From positions 1 to 7,842 of the forward strand of contig JABSPR010000032.1 in NCBI GenBank assembly GCA_013214975.1: 7,842 nucleotides of DNA, in the 5' to 3' direction. The position numbers were made by a program, and so were the translations under genes. Origin of the DNA: Flavobacteriales bacterium (GTDB lineage Bacteria; Bacteroidota; Bacteroidia; DT-38). Below, piece by piece: positions 1-6,200 of the stretch (its first letter is position 1; each line of letters begins with the position of its first letter). The notes beneath the pieces are model-generated. The model saw nothing but the letters and a program-made list of their open reading frames with translations. It searched no databases and was not told the DNA's origin.

Positions 1-425
1 CACCCAATGGCGGGATAATAAGCGAAGATGAAAAATTTAAAATAGAGTTGTTGATTAATCCATCGATGATTCAGGATCAACTAGTTTTTTACTTATACAA
101 GAATGGATTCAAGGGAATTCCGAACGCAGGTATAACAGGGTATGTAAAATTTATTAAGAAGAACGGGGAGGAGTTTGATAGGAAGCTGAAATCAAGAGGT
201 GATAACCGTTTTGTTGCCCAGTTGAAAGGTACCGAGTCGTTTAATTGTCAAGTGATATTTACTTTGAAAAAAGGTAAAGAAATTTCCGGTACATTTAGTT
301 TCGTAGGTGATGAACCAGAGGGCTCCTCAAGATATTATTGTGCCATGCATCCAAAGAAAAATCAAGATAAACTCGGATTGTGTTCTGAATGTGGAATGGA
401 ATTAAAATTAAGAGAATTGAAGTAG
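1..425 (+). CDS. Heavy-metal-binding-domain protein, 5' end missing at window edge
   Basis: The frame is open from the left edge (first full codon at 3) to TAG at 423-425, giving 140 visible codons. The TTG at 48 is not a convincing start, because upstream codons already read P-N-G-G-I-I-S-E-D-E and fit a beta-rich domain, so the real start lies outside. The first 110 or so residues alternate hydrophobic and polar, suggesting a small beta domain. A P-H-G-G-like opening is common in periplasmic proteins of this phylum; here it reads P-N-G-G. The C-terminus has Y-Y-C-A-M-H-P (Cys codon at 339) and C-S-E-C-G-M-E-L (Cys codons at 381 and 390). This is the short heavy-metal-binding domain also seen in copper or efflux-associated proteins (typical form C-P-M-H-P then C-P-x-C-G-M-x-L). 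A role in binding copper or a related metal is inferred; the partner genes would be to the left. Confidence 0.75.
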   Translation, partial: PNGGIISEDEKFKIELLINPSMIQDQLVFYLYKNGFKGIPNAGITGYVKFIKKNGEEFDRKLKSRGDNRFVAQLKGTESFNCQVIFTLKKGKEISGTFSFVGDEPEGSSRYYCAMHPKKNQDKLGLCSECGMELKLRELK

Positions 426-451
426 GAAAAGGCCGACGTCCATAACAACAA

Positions 452-469
452 TAGAAATCATTATTTCTA
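452..469. terminator. Possible weak bidirectional terminator hairpin
   Basis: A perfect 7-bp inverted repeat, TAGAAAT at 452-458 and ATTTCTA at 463-469, has a 4-base loop. It lies between two convergent genes that end at 425 (plus) and 483 (minus). The stem is AT-rich and there is no long T tract, so termination is only inferred from position and symmetry. Confidence 0.3.
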
Positions 470-482
470 AATCGAATAAACT

Positions 483-1487
483 CTACTTAATTTTAATTAC
501 GACTTTACCTTTAGCTCTGCCGCTTTTTTGATACATAAGTGCCTTAACGCTGTCCGATAATGAAAATGTTTTATCAATTACCGGTTTGATTTCTTCGCGT
601 TCAATCAATCCTTTAATTTCTTTTAATTGAGCTCTGTTTGGTAGCATCACTGTTGATTTGTAAAATACAGAATGCACTCTAGCTTGTTTGGTGAATTTTC
701 TTCTCATGAATAATAAAACAAGACGAACGAGCCAATTCATATTAAATGCTTTGGCTGTTGCGTCGTCCACATTTTGTCCAACGATACTCATTACAGTGCC
801 TCCTTTTTTTACCACCTTAAAGGCATCTAATTTGTATTTATCACCAAGCGTATCCAAAACCAGATCGAGGTTTTTAGTCACTTCCAAGTAATCCTCTTTG
901 GAATAGTCTATTACCCGGTCGGCGCCCAATTGTTTAACCCAATCCACATTCTTTGTACTGGTGGTCGTGTATACATAGGCTCCTTTCAGTTTAGCATATT
1001 GAATCGCGAAGCTACCTACACCACCAGATCCTGCATGAATCAAAATACGATCTCCCGATTTAAGCTTGGCCTTTTTAAAACACTGAACAGCAGTTAATCC
1101 AACTAGCGGAAGGCTAGCAGCAACCTGTAAGCTAACGTTAGTTGGTTTATGTGAAATCGTAGCGCTATCTATGGCAACATATTCGGCAATGGAGCCGGGC
1201 TGTTTTGAGGAAAGTACTCCGAATATTTCATCACCAACCTCGAAATTAGAAACGTTATTGCCTTTCTTAATAATAGTACCAGCTATATCATATCCAACAC
1301 TAGCAGGCATTGTAAGCTTTAAAAAACGTTTAATATTACCATTTACTACTTTGAAATCTACGGGGTTAACACTAGCTGCATGCACTTCTATTAACACCTG
1401 TTGTGCGCTAATAATAGGCATGTCGATATTGTTGAGAAATAATTGTTGCTCAAGATCTCCATTCCCTTTAAATTGTAACGCTTTCAT
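483..1487 (-). CDS. NADP-dependent quinone-oxidoreductase-like alcohol dehydrogenase (MDR family)
   Basis: A 334-residue protein of the zinc-independent, quinone oxidoreductase branch of the medium-chain dehydrogenase/reductase superfamily. The start is taken as the ATG at 1487 (M-K-A-L-Q-F), the usual opening of the family; a TTG two codons upstream is less likely. An N-terminal GroES-like domain contains A-A-S-V-N-P-V-D (about residues 37-44) and G-Y-D-I-A-G (about 65-70). The Rossmann nucleotide-binding motif H-A-G-S-G-G-V-G lies at about 151-158. A downstream T-T-T-S-T-K segment is where NADPH-preferring members contact the phosphate. The cysteine cluster of the structural-zinc lobe and the catalytic-zinc ligands of classical alcohol dehydrogenases are absent. 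Length is normal (320-340 for the family). It probably reduces quinones, enones or related carbonyls in the cytoplasm; the substrate cannot be told. It converges on the metal-binding gene and diverges from the broken secreted-protein gene. Confidence 0.9.
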   Translation of the reverse strand: MKALQFKGNGDLEQQLFLNNIDMPIISAQQVLIEVHAASVNPVDFKVVNGNIKRFLKLTMPASVGYDIAGTIIKKGNNVSNFEVGDEIFGVLSSKQPGSIAEYVAIDSATISHKPTNVSLQVAASLPLVGLTAVQCFKKAKLKSGDRILIHAGSGGVGSFAIQYAKLKGAYVYTTTSTKNVDWVKQLGADRVIDYSKEDYLEVTKNLDLVLDTLGDKYKLDAFKVVKKGGTVMSIVGQNVDDATAKAFNMNWLVRLVLLFMRRKFTKQARVHSVFYKSTVMLPNRAQLKEIKGLIEREEIKPVIDKTFSLSDSVKALMYQKSGRAKGKVVIKIK

Positions 1488-1501
1488 AAACAAATTTGCT
1501 G

Positions 1502-1509
1502 CAAAAGTA
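1502..1509 (-). promoter_or_regulatory. Candidate Bacteroidota -7 element for the oxidoreductase
   Basis: On the minus strand the bases read TACTTTTG, an exact match to the TAnnTTTG consensus of the Bacteroidota primary sigma factor. It lies about 15 bases upstream of the ATG at 1487, implying a very short leader. I find no convincing TTTG-type -33 element at the usual spacing, so the call is weak. In the related fragment at 2768-2775 the last G of the motif is changed to A. Confidence 0.3.
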
Positions 1510-1674
1510 AGCTCATAATATTTGATTATATGCCATCAGTTGATTGTAGTGCTAAATAGAAAATGTCACTTCAACTTATAACTCCAAAATAATTTTATCT
1601 AAGATCATAGAATTGGTGTAATAAAATTGACTTAAGGAAAATAGATACTATTCAAAACATAAATATATTCGAAG

Positions 1675-2622
1675 ATGATAAAAGCGAACAGTAAACCGGA
1701 GCTGTATTCAACACTTGCTGCGACAATTATTACTGCACATACGGCATCAGCAAATATTGTATTTACGGGCATTGACCCTGATACAACTCTCAATTTTCCT
1801 GGGGAAAGTTTTGGAGTTGATCTAAATCAAGACCAATCAGATGGCTTTGAACTTAGAATAACTACATATGTTAATCCATATAGCGTGAACTACTATAGCA
1901 CATCTATTCAGAATCTTGGAAATAACTATTTTGCAAAACCACTTGCTTTGCAGAAATACGTAGATAATTTGGACTACGGGCAGTAAATAAACAATACAAG
2001 GATATTATATTGGGGTTCGCTGTCTGGTACTGAAAAGGTTAGGGATATAGGTTGTTTTGATACTTATTATTCTAGGGATTATGGGTTTTGGCCCGATGCG
2101 GAAAGTAAATATTTAGGGGTTAAGATTAATTACAATGGAAATGAACATTTTGGATGGATTCAACTGCCTGTAGCTTCTGGATTTCAATCGATGACTGTTC
2201 TTGGATTTGCATATAAAACTTGCCCAGGAGAGCCTATAAACGCTGGGCAAATAGAAGGAGGCTGTATGCCAACTGGTATAGGAGAGGTTTCTGTTGATAA
2301 TAATATTGATTTCATGTTATACCCAAACCCTGTTAAAGATAATCTCCATGTAATTTTGGAGCCCGATTTTAACAAGGGCAGGGTAAGTGTCATCGATATT
2401 CAAGGTGATTTGGAAGCAAGTCAATCGATTGTCAATAATAATTCCTCCAGTATTTCTCTTTCTCATTTTCCTGCTGGAAATTATACAGTTATAGTTGAAA
2501 CGCTTGATAGGAAATCTGGCAAGAAAATAGTAAAAACTAGACCAGCGCTCTTCAAGTTCCCTAAATCAAGCGGGGAAAAGTTGTTCCGAGATAGACGGTG
2601 TATTTTAGTTTCTTTTCGATGA
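1675..2622 (+). pseudogene. T9SS-sorted secreted protein gene interrupted by in-frame TAA
   Basis: The frame from ATG 1675 stops at TAA 1984-1986 (codon 104). It then continues in the same frame, without a shift, to TGA at 2620-2622, giving 314 sense codons in all. The N-terminus resembles a Bacteroidota signal sequence: a hydrophobic stretch L-A-A-T-I-I-T-A ending T-A-S-A, then V-F-T-G-I-D-P-D-T-T-L and an acidic D-L-N-Q-D-Q-S-D-G-F-E-L segment. The part after the stop holds a coherent beta-rich body (W-G-S-L-S-G, H-F-G-W-I-Q-L). A type IX secretion C-terminal domain follows: L-Y-P-N-P-V at about codons 215-220, then I-D-I-Q-G-D, then F-P-A-G-N-Y-T-V and K-K-I-V-K. Such domains normally end near that last lysine motif; about 27 odd residues follow, suggesting a lost original stop or a rearranged 3' end. 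Neither half looks functional alone: the first lacks the sorting signal and the second lacks a signal peptide. A sequencing error at 1984-1986 is the main alternative. Confidence 0.75.
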
Positions 2623-2629
2623 TTTCGGA

Positions 2630-2652
2630 ATCTTGATATTTGTATCCAAGAT
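2630..2652 (+). terminator. Possible stem-loop downstream of the broken secreted-protein gene
   Basis: ATCTTGATA at 2630-2638 pairs with TATC plus AAGAT at 2643-2652, with one bulged C (2647) and a 4-base TTTG loop. It starts 8 bases after the final stop at 2622. Only a short T run (2660-2664) follows, after about seven bases, so it could be a weak terminator or chance. Confidence 0.3.
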
Positions 2653-2670
2653 ATCTGATGTTTTGTCGTG

Positions 2671-2700
2671 CTAAAAAAAAAAGGCTCGTCAGACTCGCTA
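2671..2700 (-). other. T10 tract with GC-rich arm, possible half of an intrinsic terminator
   Basis: Read on the minus strand, CGAGTCTGACGAGCC runs straight into ten T residues (A10 at 2673-2682 on the plus strand). This looks like the 3' arm and U tract of an intrinsic terminator. However, the expected 5' arm (GGCTCGTC) is not found in the adjacent upstream bases. The block lies just downstream of the truncated oxidoreductase relic, so the arm may have been removed by the deletion that truncated that gene. The interpretation is inferred. Confidence 0.25.
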
Positions 2701-2720
2701 GTAACTAGTTGATCATCAGT

Positions 2721-2782
2721 CTATGGATCCCCTTTAAATTGTAGTACTTTCATAAACAGATTTGCTGTAAAAGTAAGATCAT
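2721..2782 (-). pseudogene. Relic 5' end of a second oxidoreductase gene with its leader
   Basis: Bases 2730-2782 match 1464-1516, the start and upstream region of the intact oxidoreductase gene, on the same strand, with about six mismatches over the first 52 bases and no gaps. The ATG at 2753 opens M-K-V-L-Q-F-K-G, against M-K-A-L-Q-F-K-G in the intact gene. The codons for Val and Leu differ, which suggests time as a separate gene rather than a very recent copy. Similarity ends after the GGG codon; two codons later the frame meets TAG (2721-2723). The match also spans about 29 bases of leader including the -7-like element, here degraded. This is best explained as the remains of a paralogue whose body was deleted; a small leader peptide or a copied regulatory segment is less likely. 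Confidence 0.65.
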
Positions 2783-2843
2783 TTTGCTTGGATATACATT
2801 CAATATTGAAGTGGTAGATCAAGTGTTGGCTCTTCAGGTATAT

Positions 2844-2897
2844 ATGAATGTTAAACGTCTCTTTAAGAAAGTATATTTGATATTCTTTGTCATTTAG
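2844..2897 (+). pseudogene. Tiny signal-peptide-like reading frame, possible relic
   Basis: ATG at 2844 opens a 17-residue frame, M-N-V-K-R-L-F-K-K-V-Y-L-I-F-F-V-I, ended by TAG at 2895-2897. Several basic residues followed by a hydrophobic run look like the n-region and start of the h-region of a secretion signal. Nothing coherent continues in this frame. It sits divergent to the oxidoreductase relic, as the intact oxidoreductase sits divergent to the secreted-protein gene at 1675. It may be the stub of another secreted-protein gene or a chance frame. Confidence 0.2.
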
Positions 2898-2907
2898 GCA
2901 GCGAATT

Positions 2908-2947
2908 GACTATAGAAATAGTCTGTTAATTAACTGCCGTTAATTAA
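2908..2947. repeat. Two adjacent small inverted repeats
   Basis: GACTAT (2908-2913) and ATAGTC (2918-2923) form a perfect 6-bp stem with a 4-base AGAA loop. Two bases later, TTAATTAA at 2926-2933 and again at 2940-2947 flank CTGCCG and can form an 8-bp hairpin; each copy is also its own palindrome. The function is unknown. Possibilities are an operator, a transcript structure or chance in AT-rich DNA. Confidence 0.4.
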
Positions 2948-3067
2948 AGGTAAATGCAGAATATTGAGTATTCGGTTCTTTGTTCGGATTTCATTCATCG
3001 TGATAAATGGGTAGTTGACTGATTTATCCAAATTGAGAAATAAGGAATAGTAATTTGCAGGAAATGT

Positions 3068-3086
3068 ACGGAATCGATATTTCCGT
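3068..3086. repeat. Small inverted repeat upstream of the giant gene
   Basis: ACGGAA (3068-3073) and TTCCGT (3081-3086) are perfect reverse complements around a 7-base spacer, about 140 bases before the ATG at 3228. It could be a protein-binding site or chance. Confidence 0.25.
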
Positions 3087-3227
3087 GAAGGGAAAAGGTA
3101 ATATTGGCTTGTGGTAAGAGTTCGGTAATCATGGAGTAGCCGAAATGACCGTAGAATATATAGTGATAAATCAAAAAAAAATACGTAATTTATAGTATAA
3201 TAAAGACGCTTACAGTCTTATTCGAAT

Positions 3228-6200
3228 ATGACTAGAACAATAGCCCCTTCTATTCTCCTGATTTTTATTGCAATTACCTCCTTTTTTGTGACTGGAAATG
3301 TATTGGCACAAACACTCCCTTCTACAGGATTAGTCTTGCATTACGATGCACAAGATATTGATGGGGATGATGATCTTTTGGACCAACCATCAAACGGTTC
3401 TGCTATTACTACTTGGGTAAATAAGTCTTCTTCCGACGATGCGATCGCCACAGGAGGGAATGAGCCGACCTTCGATGCAAATGGTTTAAATTCCAATGGT
3501 GCAGTTAGTTTTGATGGAATAAATGATTTATTCACCATAGCTGATTCAGATGATTTAAACACAGAAGCAACAACCAATGAGATTTCGCTAGCGATTGTTC
3601 TAGAAACAGGAGCGAATATTGACACAAATCGAATTATCTACGAACAAGGTGGAGGAGCAAGAGGCTATAGCTTTGTGATTCAAGATAATCACATATTTGC
3701 TGGTGTCTGGAATAATGCAGAGTGGGATGTTGGTCATCAATACAAAAGTGTTGACTTAGGGGCTGTAACTGCTAATACTACCTATTTTATAACGATAGTG
3801 CAGAGTTCATCCTCTGGAGTAGATGCTACCAATACATTAAGTATTTATTTGAATGGGTCTTTGGCGAGCAGCGTGAATCACGTCGACCCTCAAAGTGCTC
3901 ATGGAGGAGATATCGGCTTAGGTCGAGTAAATGGAGGAACAGTATTGCCTGCAGATGATGTCGTTGGAAATAATGCAAATACGGATTATTACCAAGGGGT
4001 AATTGGTGAATTTCTAATTTGGAAAAGTGCCCTTTCGGCTACCGAAATAAATGAATTGAATACCTATTTTTTGGACAGATGGAGTATTCAAACGTCCCCA
4101 GCACTTGATTTAAATGGCTTAGCCTCTAACGGGCAAAATTATGCAACACAGTTTTCGGAAGGTGGTGTTCCTGCAAATATTGCCAATTCAGGATCTGCCT
4201 CAATCACTGATATCGAGAGTACCTATCTTTCTCAAATGACCTTTAAAGTGGCTGGTATATTGGATGGAACAAATGAAATATTTAATATAAACGGGACTGA
4301 TATTGTACTTACTACCAACGCTGTTACCACTATACCGGCAGCCAATAGTTTACCAAAAATGCAAAGCACTATCTCGGCTGGTACAGGAGCCGATGCTGGC
4401 AAACAAATTGTTTTATTAGAATCTGTAGACGCAGGTGATAATGTGATCGACCTTTCCATTACAGATGCTCAATCTATTCTAAGGGGTATAACTTACACAA
4501 ACAATGAGCCGTTAGTATCTATTGATACAGGAGTTCGGGATATCGAGATTACAGCAACAGATACGGAAAGTAACGAATCCGCCGTGGTGAATTGTGAAAT
4601 GGATGTAATTACCGGAGCACCTGCTCTTGATTTAAACGGACCTGTAGCTGCCGGGGGGAATTATTCAACTAGTTATGTAAATCTCGCGACTGAAAATATT
4701 TCTGATGCTACAGCAACTCTTACAGCCGGAAATAGTGTTCAATCATTAGAACTGTTTTTAGCTGTACAAGACATGAATTTGGAAAATTTCAATATCAGTG
4801 GAGTGGCTTATGATATTTCTACGAATTTTTCGTATACGGATATGGATGCTAGCCCAGAACTTTCATTAGTGGATATTGATATTACTGTCTCTGAAGTGCT
4901 TACAGGATTAAATGCTGGAAAGCAAAGTGTGCTCATTGAACCTGTTGGAGGCATAGCTACAGCTGCTGAAATGCAAGAATTATTACGTAATATCACCTAT
5001 CAGCATCTTGCAGGTTCATTCTCAACCGAGGATAGAATTGTTGGTGTTGTTACAACTGATATAATTCCTTTATCCTCGTCACAAGTAAATACAACGTTAG
5101 ATATTGCTACACCTCCTGTAAACAGTGTTCCAGGTACGCAATCTACGGAAGCAAATACACTCTTGTCTATTACGAATATCTCCTGTTCAGATGCCGATGG
5201 AGATTTGAATAACGTGAGATTAGAAGCCAAGAGTTTAGGTGTTTTGGATGTGACTATTTCTGGTGGGGTTGTACGCACAGGAAACGGGGTAGATATTATG
5301 ATATTAACCGGTACGGAAATAGACATCAATGCTACTCTCGCATCACTGACATACACAAGTGTAATCACGACAGGAAACGAAATCTTAGAGGTAACTGCTA
5401 CGGACGACTTGTCAGCAACAGATATCGACGAGATAACGATATCGATTAATCCACCTCCTTTAAGTGGTTTGGTTTTACATTATGATGCGCAGGATATAGA
5501 TGGTGATGGGGATTTTACAGATCAACCAGTAGATGGTTCCAATGTAACTCCTTGGACAAATCAATCTTCTTCGGATAATGCAATAGCTGCCGGTGGAAAT
5601 GAACCGACATTTAGCACAACTGGATTAGGTGCAAATGGGGCAATTAGCTTTGATGGTACCAATGACTTTTTTATAATAGCTAACTCTACCGAACTTAACG
5701 AGGAAGCAACAACCGAAGAAATTTCTTTGGCCATTGTATTAGAAACAGGGGCAAGTGTTGGAGGGGATCAGATTATTTATGAGCAAGGTGGTGCTACCCG
5801 AGGTTATAGCTTTGTTATTCAAGGTGGTCATATTTATGCTGGTGTTTGGAATATTGCAGAATGGGATGTAGGGCATCAATACAAAAGTGTAGACTTAGGG
5901 GCGGTTTCCATCAATACGACCTATTTTATAACCATTGTCCAAAACTCATCTTCGGGTGTCGATGCTACTAATACGTTAAGCATTTATTTGAATGGCTCAT
6001 TATCGAGTAGTGTTAGTCATGTCGACCCTCAATCTGCCCATGGAGATGGTATTGCATTGGGTTATGTAAACACTGGGACAGTTTTACCTGCGGATAACTC
6101 AACTCTTAATGCAGGAGGTGCTAACTTCTTCCAGGGATTTATTGGCGAATTCATGATTTGGAAAAATGCGTTATCAAGTACTGAAATAGATGATCTAAAC

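Larger units (their letters stand above)
2623..3227. other. 605-base gene-free stretch with relics and small hairpins
   Basis: No plausible full gene is seen on either strand. The stretch holds a stem-loop at 2630-2652, an A10 run at 2673-2682 beside a GC-rich block, and the truncated 5' end of a second oxidoreductase gene on the minus strand (about 2721-2782). It also holds a 17-codon signal-peptide-like frame at 2844-2897, a hairpin pair at 2908-2947 and another at 3068-3086. The last 200 bases presumably carry the promoter of the giant gene starting at 3228. I see no clear TTTG / TAnnTTTG pair there, only a TATAAT at 3195-3200 without a matching -35. Confidence 0.6.

Noticed and set aside
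48..50. TTG as the start of the first gene
   Set aside because: The frame is open and protein-like to the left edge, so the gene begins outside the window.
1491..1493. TTG as the start of the oxidoreductase
   Set aside because: The ATG two codons downstream gives the family-typical M-K-A-L-Q-F start, and the matching relic also has this ATG.
688..1518. Plus-strand frames at 688-891 and 1171-1518
   Set aside because: Both are antisense to the well-supported oxidoreductase gene and have no recognisable motifs.
1628..1654. TTGAC ... TACTATTC as a promoter for the secreted-protein gene
   Set aside because: The spacing is 16 bases and the second element matches TAnnTTTG poorly.
2184..2393. Minus-strand 69-codon frame
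   Set aside because: Antisense to the sorting-domain part of the secreted-protein gene; no motif.
2191..2622. Separate 143-residue gene starting at ATG 2191
   Set aside because: The same frame is coding-like right back to the TAA at 1984, and a sorting-domain protein starting here would have no signal peptide. It is better seen as the second half of the broken gene.
3203..3219. AAGAC / GTCTT inverted repeat just before the giant gene's start
   Set aside because: Only 5 bp with a 7-base loop; likely chance.
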